Below, piece by piece: positions 1-9,914 of a stretch of DNA of 64,000 nucleotides; positions within the stretch are counted from its first letter, which is position 1, and each line of letters begins with the position of its first letter. This DNA is from Norana najaformis (lineage: Eukaryota > Annelida > Clitellata > Crassiclitellata > Hormogastridae), in NCBI GenBank assembly GCA_964023275.1, contig OZ029917.1, positions 29,712,005 to 29,776,004 of the forward strand, given 5' to 3'. The translations under genes and the position numbers were made by a program. The notes below the pieces were generated by a model. That model saw only the letters and a list, made by a program, of their open reading frames with translations. It was not told where the DNA came from and ran no database searches.

Positions 1-98
1 TCACATTCGTTGCCTCAAAACAACTGGTGTCAGAAACTGACTATCATGATGCTACCATCATTACCAACAGAGGTCGCATCAATACTTTTTGATGGCAG

Positions 99-194
99 TT
101 GTAATCATAATCGTAAACTCAAAATTTCTAAAGTACTTCTTACAAGGTAAGTGCAGGGCATCAGCTTATTCACGAGTGCTGCATCAAGTCAGTG
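99..194 (-). repeat. LINE 3' tail fragment, (ATTACG)-type
   Basis: Read on the minus strand this is a LINE 3' end: gaataagctgatgccctgca, then the tail tttacgattatgattaca. The same end occurs at 1150-1244 (plus), 11105-11512 (plus) and 18768-19485 (minus). No coding part remains. Confidence 0.6.
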
Positions 195-485
195 GGGTTG
201 CTCAAAGATGCCATGTCAAGAACCAAGTCTGACTTCCAGAAAACCAGAGAGAGAGAGAGAGAGGAGAGGAGCTGTTAGAGTGGGTTGTGTTTAAGCTGAG
301 AGAAATGATATTAAAATCTTTCAGAACCCTGGGGTTAACTTTAATTAATATATAGATCACCAAAGTAGGCTCCCTACTGAACATGGGATTTAGGTCAAAA
401 TCTGCACCACAGTTTGTAAGGTACTGCTTTTAAATCAGCATACCTATCTCCTTTTGCTGCATACTCACCAGAATCACATATAATA
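195..485. other. No gene seen
   Basis: AT-rich intron sequence with a short GA run near 249-263. No exon, RNA gene or recognisable repeat. Confidence 0.6.
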
Positions 486-489
486 TTAT

Positions 490-1128
490 TGTGACGTTCT
501 ACCGCGTCTGACTCTGTCGGGTGGCCAAGGCGTTGGTCTGTCCGAAGCCTCACCAGGATGACCCACTACCAGCGCCTGTCTAGTGCTAGTCCACAAGATG
601 GCTCTTGAGGTCCTCAAGAGACTGAACAAGTCAACAGATCGATTTAACAACCGCTTTTATTATCATCCAACACCTTATCGAAACACTGTGAACTCACTTA
701 ACTAAAACTCTTGTTAAACAAAGGCACTCTCATACACGCGCACATACTACCCCGAGTATCCTCTGCCTCTCTGTGTTCTATGTGTCTTATATAGCCCTGC
801 GATACTGTGGGGGAGAAGCGATACAGGCCCGGAGCTCGGCAGAGGGGAGACGAGACGCCCGGAGTTCGGCGGAGGAAAGGCGATACACGCCCGGAGATCG
901 GCGGAGGGGAGACGAGACACGGAGCTCGGCGGAGGAAAGGCGATCACACCCGGAGCTCGGCGGAGGGAAGGCGAGACACGCCCGGAGCTCGTCGGAGGAG
1001 AGGCGATACACGCCCGGAGCTCGGCGGAGGGAAGACGAGACACGCCTGGAGCCCAGCGGAGGAGAGGTGATACACGCTCAAAGCTCGGCGAAGGGGAAGC
1101 GATACACGCCCGACGCTACACCACTACA
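490..1128 (-). mobile_element. Solo LTR with U3 minisatellite, TSD TTAT
   Basis: A 639-bp sequence that on the minus strand begins TGTAGTGG and ends GTCACA. It is flanked by TTAT on both sides (486-489 and 1129-1132). Promoter-like TATATAA lies at about 788-794 and a polyadenylation-type AATAAA about 130 bp further downstream, in the order expected for U3-R-U5. The U3 half is a tandem repeat of about 31 bp (813-1116). No internal retrotransposon sequence is attached, so it is best read as a solo LTR left by LTR-LTR recombination. A 4-bp TSD is usual for several Gypsy lineages; the family is not identified. Confidence 0.72.
813..1116. repeat. 31-bp minisatellite, about 9-10 units
   Basis: Units follow the pattern gatacacgcccggagctcgg plus cggagg(a/g)aggc, about 28-32 bp each, with variants that partly alternate (gacgagac versus ggcgatac). 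The array forms the U3 part of the solo LTR. ORFs across it are by-products of the repeat. Confidence 0.85.
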
Positions 1129-1149
1129 TTATCTTAAGCAATCCATGAC

Positions 1150-1244
1150 TGCCATGACTTTGATGCTTGTTAATAAGCTGGTGCCCTGCACTTAGCTTTA
1201 AGCAGCACTTCAGAAATATTTCAGTTTATGATTACAATTATGAT
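1150..1244 (+). repeat. LINE 3' tail fragment, (ATTACG)-type
   Basis: Contains aataagctggtgccctgcac and ends tttatgattacaattatgat, the same 3' end as at 99-194 but in the opposite orientation. Confidence 0.55.
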
Positions 1245-3270
1245 ATTGTGGCGTTCTCGGTCGGGCTAACTGTCCATGGGGTGGGGTACTTCAGCCCAGT
1301 TCTATGCTCAGAGCCACCAGCCTCACTGCCCCTTCTATTTTCACTGTAAAATGGCCTCTCCATGTCGCCTCTGCCCGTATCGTTCGTTCTCTCTAAGGAA
1401 GTTTCAGGATGGGCCGCTTCCTTAAGAAATCAACACTAACACTCGGTCTCGGGATCCGACTCTGCCTCTTCCGCGGTCGCCGGCTGGGCGACATCCTGAG
1501 GATGGCCTTTACTCAGAACAGGGTTCGTTCCTTTACCGGCAATAGTCATTCCATTTTTGTGTGAGGACTTTCTCGTAACCACCATTTTACATCTTGTAAC
1601 TCGCCCACTACCGCCAATATTCTGAGACACCAGTCACTCTCTCGGTTCCAGGGAACAGGGAAGTCTTACGACGATCCTCCGCGTCTTTCCGCCCTAGGCA
1701 CATAGATATGGGCAATGCACCTTCCCGCTATCACCTGTCTCTCGCTCCATCTCCATGGACTTCCGGAGTAAATTTCCGCACCAGGTCTCTGTTGGCAATT
1801 ATCGACCAACAGTGCTTCAGGGGATAGGATACCCCTACGGAACACTCAAGAGAAGGTCCTCTCTCTAACCTTCTGTAAAACACACGGACCTTCATACCGA
1901 CCTACGCACAAGGAGGCCCTTCCCTGCACTTTAGCCAGTCCTCTGATCAGTGTGTGGCGACAAGCATGTAAAGGAGTCGGTATCTTCCCGTGTCGACTCC
2001 GGTGTTATCGGGAAACCGACCCGGACTATGTTGTACCGGGTATTTACTTGGTCTGCGTTAGTTTTCGGTCCCTTGCTTAATGGGACCTTTCTTGGTCTGC
2101 GTTACATGATCCGGTCTCTTACGTATCCGAGCTTTACTTGGTCTGTGTTATGATCCGCGGCATCTTCCCCGTATCTCTTCCCGCCGTCTGAATTTCTACC
2201 GGGAAAACCGCGGCTGCATCTTTCCCCGAGTTTCGCACAACCAGTTATCTTCCAACTATCATGACTACTCAGACCGTCTCGCGACTTCCCAACAGGGTGG
2301 GCCCGAGCCCTGCTAGACCAATGGAGCCAGTCAGAAATCAGACAGATTGGTTTGCTTTGGTTGCGACTTCCTCAGGAGCGCACGGACAAGTATTACGGCA
2401 CCAGTTATCTTTTATGGCAAATGCTACCCCTTGGATTCACCCAGACCTGTCTACTCGTCTTCCCCAATCTTCGCCCAGCCTCTATCTTCCAACTATCGTG
2501 ACTTACTCAGACCGTCTCGCGACTTTCCAACAGGGTGGGCCCCAGCCCTGCTGGTCCAACGGAGCCAGTCAGAAATCAGACAGATTGATTCGTAACGGCT
2601 GCGACGTTCTCGGGAGCGCACTGATCAGACTTTTCTCTTACGCGGCCAAAGAAAGGGGCAGTTTCCGCAACTTTCCCACTTGTTTTACACGGGCCTGTTT
2701 TATTTGACACTTGCTGACTACTTGGGTAGGCCTCCCGATGCCAACCCTTTACTTGCTACAGACCTGTACTTATTTCTGATAAACTGGGTCTTTCCCCGGG
2801 TTCTGTCCAACCTCAACGTTCACTGTCGTGGCCCAGGCCGCCTCACGATCTACGGTAGAGTGGACCCTCGCTCAAACCGGATCGACGCCGTCAGTCCGAA
2901 ACCAGACAGCGTTCGTCTCGGTCATCCCGCCGGGACCGCACAGATTAGTCTTTTTCCCGGACTTTTCCCGTCCGTATATTTGATCGTAACCGGGACCGGA
3001 TCGAACACTGGCTTCTCTGGATGTCACCCTCATCCGTGTATTTGTATACGCTATGATTTCACTGAGAAACACTCGGATTCGTTCCCGTGAAGGCTCGCAA
3101 CCATCCTTCACTCTGTTTTCAGGAGGCCCGCATCGCTCCTTCTGTACTCTCGTATATGTGAAGGCACGCTACCATCCTTCACAACATAGGCATCGCAGCA
3201 TGCGACACCTCTTATTCAAGCCCCTTTTTCCTATTTACGGCGGTTTGCTTATATACTAGCACGATCAATA
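1245..3270. repeat. Unassigned GC-rich repeat with internal duplications
   Basis: Two kilobases unlike the surrounding AT-rich DNA and without a convincing gene. An internal direct duplication with a 237-bp period is plain: ccaactatc(a/g)tgact at 2252 and at 2489, each followed by about 140 bp of matching sequence. Shorter repeats include acttggtctg(c/t)gtta at about 2046, 2091 and 2136, and a g(c)taccatccttcac-type motif near 3093 and 3168. The left edge TGTGGCGTTCT resembles the forward-strand left edge of the solo LTR (TGTGACGTTCT). This suggests a large LTR or LTR-like element of a related family, but no partner copy or TSD was found. Confidence 0.4.
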
Positions 3271-3400
3271 ACACTGGCCAACAGAAAAAATTTTTTTTCT
3301 TGTTGCCTTCGGTTTTAGACCTGTTCTTGGGGTAATTTTGGGCGCTGATTCAGAAAATGTCATTGGATTGAGTGCATCAGGTCTAGTTTCTCAGATATCG
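3271..3400 (+). repeat. Left terminal inverted repeat
   Basis: Starts ACACTGGCCAACA and ends around AGGTCTAGTTTCTCAGATAT. It pairs imperfectly with 5779-5896. Confidence 0.8.
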
Positions 3401-3875
3401 TCGATTTTGTAAAGAAAACCCAGTCCACTCTTTAAACGATGTCTTTGACAAAACTAAAATGTCATAATAAGCTTTATTTATGGCTAATTATAATTCTTGC
3501 TGATTCATATAATGCCTACATCCTTATAATGTAAAATCAGCATATCTTGCCGCGTGCTGAGATATTGCTGATTCAACGAAATAACTATTCCGTAGCCTAC
3601 AGCTTACTCAGCAGTAAATTCATGGCCTCATTTAGAATTTATTTGTGCTTATACAGCGTTTCATGGTTTCGAACTATGTAAATAGATTATGCTGAAGTCA
3701 GCATTTATAGCCTATATAAACCGCCTCCTGAAAGCTAGAGCAGCCGCAGTCGTCTTAGGGCATATTAAGAGTTGGTCGCAAGAACAATCTGTGAATGTGA
3801 GCATTAAATAACTGCATGTTCTTACTATTTTTAGGTTAGTCATTTAATTCCTCAGATGCGAACATCCTTAAGGTT

Positions 3876-5579
3876 ATGGCTACTTCCAGACGGAACTGCA
3901 TTAACCATCCAGACATATTCTGCTACATTTGTGGGGAATACACACTAAAAGCAAACAGGAAACCGATTTCTGAGTTTGTAAAAAGAGCATATGTAGGTTA
4001 TTTTGGTGTCAAACTTGGAGATCAAGATAAGCAATGGGCTCCTCATACAGTATGCAAAACTTGTATTGAACAATTGCGCCACTGGACAATTGGAAAGAGA
4101 AGCTGCCTGAAATTTGGTGTACCGATGGTTTGGAGGGAACAGATAAACCACTTCGACGACTGTTACTTTTGTATGGTTAATATCATAGGCATCAATCGAA
4201 ATAATCGTCACAAGTTGTCTTACCCTGATATACCTTCAGCCAGGAGACCTGTTCCGCATTCGGATATTGTACCAGTTCCACCTTTTCGCGAACTACCTCA
4301 GCTCTCAGACGATGAGACTTGCATGTCCAATATCGGACAAGATGACAAAAGTGAAGAAAGTGGGGGCAGTGACAGTGATTTCCAATCAACTTCACACAGT
4401 GAACGTTTTGACCAAAAAGAGTTGAGTGATCTGATCAGGGACTTAAATCTTTCCAAAGAGTCCTCTGAATTGCTTGCGTCCAGACTAAAGGAAAAGAATG
4501 CACTTCAGCCTGGAACGAAAATTACAATTTATAGAAACAGAGAAAAGGATTTGCTGCCATTCTTTACCGAAGACAACAACCTAGTATTCTGTAATGACAT
4601 CAGCAACTCATTGAAGAAAATTGGTCTGTCGGATTACAGCCCAGATGAGTGGCGTCTTTTTATTGACAGTTCAAAACGTAGTCTGAAATGTGTGCTTTTA
4701 AATAACGGCAACAAATTTGGTTCTATTCCAATCGGTCACTCCACCAGGATGAAAGAAGAGTACAATGCCATCTCTTTAGTACTGGAAAAGATAAAATACA
4801 AAGAACATCAATGGGTAATTTGTGTAGACTTGAAGATGGTAAATTTCCTCCTTGGTCAACAAAGTGGCTACACAAAGTATCCCTGCTTTTTGTGTCTTTG
4901 GGACAGTAGAGCCAAGCATGAACATTGGACAAGAAAAGATTGGCCTTCGAGGAAAGACATGGTGGTTGGAGCTCAAAATGTAATCAAGGAATCTTTGGTG
5001 GCACGAGATAGGATCATACTGCCACCACTACATATAAAGCTAGGCCTGATGAAACAATTTGTCAGGGCTTTGAATAAAGAAGGTTCATGCTTCGAATACA
5101 TAGTACACAAGTTACCAGGAATTACAATGGAAAAATTGAAGGCTGGAATCTTCGATGGTCCACAGATCAGGCAACTTATGAATGACCCACTTTTCATACC
5201 ATCAGTGAATGAAATCGAATCTTGTGCCTGGTCTTCCTTTGTTCTTGTAACTAAAAATTTTCTTGGCAACAAGAAGGCAGACAATTATGCACAACTAGTA
5301 GAGGATATGCTTCTTCATTTCAACAAGCTTGGCTGCAACATGAGCATTAAAGTCCATTATCTCCACAGTCACTTAGATCGCTTTCCAGAGAATCTTGGTG
5401 ACTTCAGCGAAGAGCAAGGTGAAAGATTTCACCAAGACATCAAAACAATGGAAAATCGATATCAAGGAAGATGGGATGCACACATGATGGCAGACTATTG
5501 CTGGAATATTATGCGCGATTGTTCCGGCAGATGCCACACTCGGAAATCGTACAAAAGGAGCTTCTTCGGTGTCGAATGA
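3876..5579 (+). CDS. Putative transposase of unknown family, 567 aa, intact
   Basis: The only gene of the TIR element and uninterrupted from ATG to TGA. I do not recognise a named family. The N-terminus looks like a zinc-binding module: CYIC at residues 16-19, HTVCKTC ending at Cys60 and Cys63, and DCYFC at 96-99. An acidic Ser-rich linker follows (about residues 140-180). The C-terminal half has features of an RNase-H-like core: a hydrophobic strand ending in Asp318 (WVICVDLK), a CFLCLWD block (Cys337, Cys340, Asp343), HSHLD with Asp501, and EEQGERFHQD with Glu516. A D-D-E triad using Asp318, Asp343 or Asp501, and Glu516 is my inference. Position between matched TIRs supports a transposase role; direct evidence of catalysis is absent. 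Confidence 0.78.
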   Translation: MATSRRNCINHPDIFCYICGEYTLKANRKPISEFVKRAYVGYFGVKLGDQDKQWAPHTVCKTCIEQLRHWTIGKRSCLKFGVPMVWREQINHFDDCYFCMVNIIGINRNNRHKLSYPDIPSARRPVPHSDIVPVPPFRELPQLSDDETCMSNIGQDDKSEESGGSDSDFQSTSHSERFDQKELSDLIRDLNLSKESSELLASRLKEKNALQPGTKITIYRNREKDLLPFFTEDNNLVFCNDISNSLKKIGLSDYSPDEWRLFIDSSKRSLKCVLLNNGNKFGSIPIGHSTRMKEEYNAISLVLEKIKYKEHQWVICVDLKMVNFLLGQQSGYTKYPCFLCLWDSRAKHEHWTRKDWPSRKDMVVGAQNVIKESLVARDRIILPPLHIKLGLMKQFVRALNKEGSCFEYIVHKLPGITMEKLKAGIFDGPQIRQLMNDPLFIPSVNEIESCAWSSFVLVTKNFLGNKKADNYAQLVEDMLLHFNKLGCNMSIKVHYLHSHLDRFPENLGDFSEEQGERFHQDIKTMENRYQGRWDAHMMADYCWNIMRDCSGRCHTRKSYKRSFFGVE

Positions 5580-5778
5580 CTTGAAATTTTTATAACAAAC
5601 TTGTTCTGTTTGGTATCATATAAGTACAGTTTCAGGTACTACCATTTTCTTTTAAGTATTTGTATTATTATGTTTATTTAGTGTATCACATAATAAATTG
5701 AGCACTACATAATTATAGCTATAGCCTTATGTTTTATGGGCGAGCAGAGGCAAGGACTGGTATATGGCACAATGTTCT

Positions 5779-5896
5779 ATATCTCGAAAACTAGACCTGC
5801 TGGGAGAAAACTGGTGCCTTTTCTGGAATCAGCAGGTCAAATATATCCAGAAACAGTTCTAACATTTGAGGCAACAAATTATGTGTTGGCCAGTGT
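5779..5896 (-). repeat. Right terminal inverted repeat
   Basis: The reverse complement starts ACACTGGCCAACA and ends AGGTCTAGTTTTCGAGATAT, mirroring 3271-3400. Confidence 0.8.
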
Positions 5897-6509
5897 AAAA
5901 CGTAAATAAAGGTGTCTAACTGTTACCGATTATTATTTGGCTTAAAACAAACGTTTTAGAGCCTATAAATTTCAACAATTTTGCTCGTTACTTTACTAAA
6001 ATTACACTAATAATTTTCCATGACCTAATTATTAAGCTATTATTAGATTAAGCTTAAATTTAATAAAATTTAATTCCTTAAAAATCCCGTGCAGTTACCG
6101 TGCACACACGCGCAGCACTCAGCGGCTACCTAGAGCGCGTCATAGCTACTCCTGCCTCTTTCCCGGCAGACTTGCCTTGTGGCCAATCCGCCACAATATT
6201 TTACACTAAACCAGGACAGCAAAGGATCTGTGCTTTCATGATGGCTGGTCCTAGTTTAGAATTTACAGCCCATTTGGTCCACTCTACTGATTCAGTTATC
6301 ATTCAAGCTCAGACTCAAACTTTCCCAACCTGTTTATCCATCCTAACCTACCACTCAGTCTTTCTGACTTATCTGATTTTGGCCTAGCCTATCCAGTGGA
6401 TTTTGACACATATTGCAATTTAGCTTCAAAGTGATCATCAATTGACACCTTATGTTATGAAAGCAAGTCTTTAGATTATATAAATTAGATGCAAAATGGC
6501 AGCCTTTAC
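5897..6509. other. Intron, no gene seen
   Basis: AT-rich sequence with nothing assignable. Confidence 0.6.
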
Positions 6510-6664
6510 CTTCAAAGTTTCCACTTAGGACTTCCTGAATGGCTTCCTGTGTTACAGGCATCATATGCTCGAGCCAACTGCTGCCATCATCGCTCCGTAG
6601 AATCATAATTTCACGCTGTTTTCCTCGCAACGAAGCAAAGTGTGGAACTTCTATTAAAACCGGT
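6510..6664 (-). CDS. ank: Ankyrin gene exon: ZU5 domain, second part
   Basis: A 155-nt exon on the minus strand. The acceptor is tttactgctag before ACCGG and the donor is GAAG followed by gtaaag. Joined to the preceding exon it reads G-PVLIEVPHFASLRGKQRE and then ILRSDDGSSWLEH, which aligns with PVIVEIPHFAALRGKERE...LRSENGDSWKEH of vertebrate ankyrins. The intron before it is about 25.6 kb and is full of repeats. The remaining ZU5, UPA and death-domain exons must lie beyond the left edge; none was seen in 1-6509. Confidence 0.95.
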
Positions 6665-7039
6665 CTAGCAGTAAACATAAAGTATATAGGCCAGTCAGTT
6701 AGATTTTCTGTTATGTTAACTTGCCTCAGGCTGGTCTTTAGTCAACATTGATGTTCACATAATAAATCTTTAGAATTGATTAGGTTATTGTAGAATTTCA
6801 ATACAGATAATAAGAGACTTTAATAAGCTGATTGAATAAGCTATGTTTTAGTGACAGTAGAAATGATCTGTTTAAGTTTCTTGTTTGTTTATTTTCAAAT
6901 TTTCATTTTAATTAAAATAGAAATTATAACAAGCATATCTGAAACTGACTTGTGTAGCACAATTAAAGATCCTGTGCCTACTGCTGAATGGCTCAGATAT
7001 GATTGTAACTACTGCTTGTATTAACAAATAGTTAAAGAT

Positions 7040-7290
7040 GATTACGTAAGTCCAGCACATGTGGATGGACTGAAGGCAAGTTGTCTGCATGATTCAGGTG
7101 CGACTTGTTTTGCTGTGAAGGCAGAACTGGTGACACCTTTGCAATATACAGGAAATAATGTGAACTGTGCTTTTGCAGATGGTTTAGAAAAAGGTTCCCT
7201 ACTGTTTATATTACTATACAGAGAAGAGTTTATACAGATGATGTTGAGGCTGTGGTAATGAAAACTCCTATATAGGCAAAGGCTTTGTAA
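7040..7290 (+). pseudogene. LTR-retrotransposon aspartic protease fragment
   Basis: The forward frame reads VDGLKASCLHDSGATCFAVK and then FADG, the flap and active-site region of a retropepsin (D-S-G-A). The frame breaks after about 60 residues. The adjoining gag relic reads on the opposite strand, so the two are not in their original arrangement. Confidence 0.65.
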
Positions 7291-7394
7291 GAAAAGCTTG
7301 ATGGAAGTAGGTACAAAGTGTTGAAACTCAAAATGCACCAAGTTAATCAGACGCTACCATTAGTTCAGTTTCTCCTCCTAGTTCTGTGCTTTCA

Positions 7395-7985
7395 TTTAGC
7401 ACCCTCCTTTTTTCTTCCATACATATTGCAGCTACTGCATGAGGTCTAGCATTTTTGTCACATTTGGGTCACAATCCTGTGGTTCAGTGATCTGCATCAG
7501 AAACCAGCTGACATCTTATTCTTACCAGAGTTCACTGTTCTGGTTGTCAAACTTCCTCTCAGTCTTGAATTTTGACTTCTGTTGGTAATTGTTTCCTGTG
7601 TAGGAAGATCCACTAAACTCCTTATTTTCATAATTTTGTCCTTTCTGAACACCTTTAAGCCCTGCTTCCTTAGGTTTCTACTTATGAGTCCACTTGTGGC
7701 CCCAGTTTCATGTGCTCCCAAAAATGGTTGTGCTTGGATTAGCATCTCACTTAGTCCAAGCTTCCATTTCTCTTTCAAGAAAATTCTCAATTCACTGATC
7801 CCTCAGCATCAAAGTCTTCAGTCTCTCAAAACTATCTTCAAATCCTGCCATCTGCAACCATTGCCTTAAATATCACCTCAGTCTATCTACAAACAGAGAT
7901 GGAGTTTTCCTTCCTCCATAAGACTTTGCTTCAATTTCTTGCCATAACCACCTTTTGTTAATTTGAATCTTGTCAACAAGAGTTT
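7395..7985 (-). pseudogene. Gypsy gag relic, C-terminal part
   Basis: Read on the minus strand with several stops and frameshifts, the translation keeps the gag pattern GYGKKL...EEGK...LRIFLKEKWKLGLSEM then QPFLGAHE. This matches the capsid segment of the form ...LAIFLRER...DQYLEAH found in many Gypsy gags. It is the continuation of 9915-10490, split by the LINE at 7985-9900. Confidence 0.6.
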
Positions 7986-9900
7986 CGAGCCAAAGAAATG
8001 GCATACTGGGAGTCATTGATTGAGCGGGAGAGGAGCAATCCACGTCGGCTCTGGTCTCCGCTCTCCGGTGTCCTCGACCGTTCTACCGCTTCTAACTCTC
8101 CGGCCCAGCCTCCATTCACAGCGAACGACTACCTCGACTACATGCGCGGGAAGATCGACTCGATCCGCCAATCCACTGATGGTTCTCCTCCTCCTTCCTT
8201 TCTTCCTGCGTCATCTAGGCTTTCATGCTGGAAGCCTCTGCCTTTGGACGTCCTTCGTTGGCTCTTGCTGGAGTCACCTGCTAAGTCCTGTGAACTGGAC
8301 TTATTACCACCATTTTTAATCAAGGATTTTATAGATGACTTAATTCCGTTCTTACACTTGCTATGTAATACCTCCCTGGGTCAGGGTTCACTCCCGGCTT
8401 CTTACAAACGTGCTGTAGTCTTTCCCTCTCTCAAGCGTCAGGGACTTGACCCCAATGATATCTCTAACTACCGACCTATTTCTAACCTTTCCTTCCTCTC
8501 TAAGCTTCTTGAAAGATGTGTGTCCGTCCAGCTGGTCGACTACATTGACTCTAACTCCCTCATGCCTCCTCTTCAATCCGGATTTAGGAAGTTCCACTCT
8601 ACTGAGTCACTTATAACACGTCTCCTGGCTGACGTCTTTGGAGCTTTTGACCATGGACATGTTACTCTTCTTGCCCTGTATGATGTTAGTGCTGCTTTTG
8701 ACACTGTGGATCACTCTATCCTTTTGGAGCGTCTAGAAAAATCTGTTGGCATTACTGATACGGCCCTTCTTTGGTTTCAGTCATTCCTCTCAGACCGCTC
8801 TTATTCTGTTATCTTTGGGCCTACACGTTCCGCCTGGTCCCTTATACCTTTTGGCCTTCCTCAAGGTTCTGTTCTGGCCCCTCTCCTCTACATTCTGTAC
8901 ACTGTTGACCTGGCACGGGTTCTCCTTCCCATGAGTGTTGCTGTCCATCAGTATGCAGACGACACTCAGGCCTTCGTTCATGGCCCAGCGGAAGCGGCTT
9001 CCTCTCTGGTTGAGAGTATTCTTGACACAACATCTGCCCTTGGTCTCTGGATGTCCTCTAATCGCCTCCGACTGAACTCTGCTAAGACCCAGTTCATCTG
9101 GCTTGGTGGTCGTGCTCAGCTGGCAAAGATTGATTCATCATCCTTACGCCAGAGGTTTCTGGACATTCTATTCTGTTCCAAAGTCCGCGATCTTGGGGTT
9201 GTTCTGGACCGGGAACTCTCCTTGACCGACCATGTTAACAATGTCTCCCGCTCATGCTTTTACCACCTTCGTCAGCTTCGTACCATCCGCCGCTCCCTTT
9301 CCTTTCATTCCGTTACTACTCTAATTCATGCCCTTATTTGCACCAGGGTGGACTTTGGTAATGCTATCTTTGCTGGACTGTCACTTGCCAATATTTCCAA
9401 GCTTCAGTCTGTTCTCAATGCTTCTGCCCGTCTTATTGGAGGCGCCCCCAGGTATGGCCATATAACTTCCTTTATACGGGACACTCTACACTGGCTTCCC
9501 ATTCAGCAGCGTATCCAATTCAAGATCCTAACGCTTATGCGTAATTGTCTCGTTGGCTCTGCTCCATCATATCTGAGGGACTTCTGCATTTCGGTCTCCT
9601 TGGTTCCAGGCTGTAGCACTCTCCGGTCGGCCTCCCATGGACTTCTGATTGTCCCTCGTATGCGCACTGCTACAGCGCAGTCTAGAAGCTTTGCCTATGT
9701 TGGACCTAATAGCTGGAATCGCCTTTCCCGAGAGCTCCGGCTAGTATTCCTCAGTTTGTCTCTTCCGCAGCTTCTCAAGCGCCTGAAGTCTGTATTATTT
9801 GCCAGTGGTCTCACTGGTTCGGGTCGGGAGCGCTTCTGATGAGTCTATTCTTGAAGTGGCGTTTATATATGCCAGATTACAATTACAATTACAATTACAA
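7985..9900 (+). mobile_element. 5'-truncated L2/CR1-like LINE with intact RT
   Basis: A non-LTR retrotransposon copy inserted in the Gypsy gag relic. It starts just before the RT-upstream linker (gagccaaagaaatg, also the start of the copy near 58053), carries the ORF 7998-9839 and ends in a short 3' UTR (cttgaagtggcgtttatata) and an (ATTACA)n tail at 9875-9900. The endonuclease half is missing. No TSD was identified, which is common for this group. Confidence 0.85.
7998..9839 (+). CDS. LINE reverse transcriptase, 613 aa, open
   Basis: Reverse transcriptase of the Jockey/L2/CR1-like group, which copies the element's RNA at a nicked target. Motifs in order: [53 protein letters not shown] (Asp235 region), GLPQGSVLAPLLYILYT, HQYADDTQAF with the catalytic YADD at residues 319-322, LRLNSAKTQFIWLG, then the usual C-terminal LHWLPIQQRIQFKIL and SWNRLSRELR. 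There is no frameshift or stop over 613 codons, so the copy is young. The apurinic-endonuclease domain normally N-terminal to this is absent because of 5' truncation; the first Met may not be a real start. Confidence 0.88.
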   Translation: MAYWESLIERERSNPRRLWSPLSGVLDRSTASNSPAQPPFTANDYLDYMRGKIDSIRQSTDGSPPPSFLPASSRLSCWKPLPLDVLRWLLLESPAKSCELDLLPPFLIKDFIDDLIPFLHLLCNTSLGQGSLPASYKRAVVFPSLKRQGLDPNDISNYRPISNLSFLSKLLERCVSVQLVDYIDSNSLMPPLQSGFRKFHSTESLITRLLADVFGAFDHGHVTLLALYDVSAAFDTVDHSILLERLEKSVGITDTALLWFQSFLSDRSYSVIFGPTRSAWSLIPFGLPQGSVLAPLLYILYTVDLARVLLPMSVAVHQYADDTQAFVHGPAEAASSLVESILDTTSALGLWMSSNRLRLNSAKTQFIWLGGRAQLAKIDSSSLRQRFLDILFCSKVRDLGVVLDRELSLTDHVNNVSRSCFYHLRQLRTIRRSLSFHSVTTLIHALICTRVDFGNAIFAGLSLANISKLQSVLNASARLIGGAPRYGHITSFIRDTLHWLPIQQRIQFKILTLMRNCLVGSAPSYLRDFCISVSLVPGCSTLRSASHGLLIVPRMRTATAQSRSFAYVGPNSWNRLSRELRLVFLSLSLPQLLKRLKSVLFASGLTGSGRERF

Positions 9901-9914
9901 CTGCTCCTTTAAAT

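Larger units (their letters stand above)
3271..5896 (+). mobile_element. Complete TIR DNA transposon of unrecognised family
   Basis: A 2626-bp unit with inverted ends. The left end begins ACACTGGCCAACA and the right end, reverse-complemented, begins identically. Similarity continues imperfectly for about 120-130 bp inwards, with shared blocks TTGTTGCC, TAGACCTG, CTGATTC and AGGTCTAGTTT (left TIR 3271-3400, right TIR 5779-5896). It encloses one intact single-exon gene. I found no convincing target-site duplication: the flanks are ...gatcaata and aaaacgta.... It lies in the intron after ankyrin exon 6510-6664. I recall similar hypothetical proteins from other animals but cannot attach a named transposon superfamily, so it is listed as unclassified. 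Confidence 0.82.

Noticed and set aside
813-1116. CRISPR-like array
   Set aside because: Units are contiguous and variable, without unique spacers, and the genome is animal.
747-1195. Overlapping ORFs of up to 140 codons on both strands
   Set aside because: They are translations of the 31-bp minisatellite in the solo LTR; repeats without stops open all frames.
1436-1630. 64-codon minus-strand ORF with a basic start and acidic end
   Set aside because: No domain, no splice context fitting the ankyrin gene, and it lies in the unassigned repeat region.
3264-3273. LTR end (ACA) of the 1245-3270 repeat at the transposon edge
   Set aside because: The ACA is better explained as the first bases of the TIR, which match the right end exactly.
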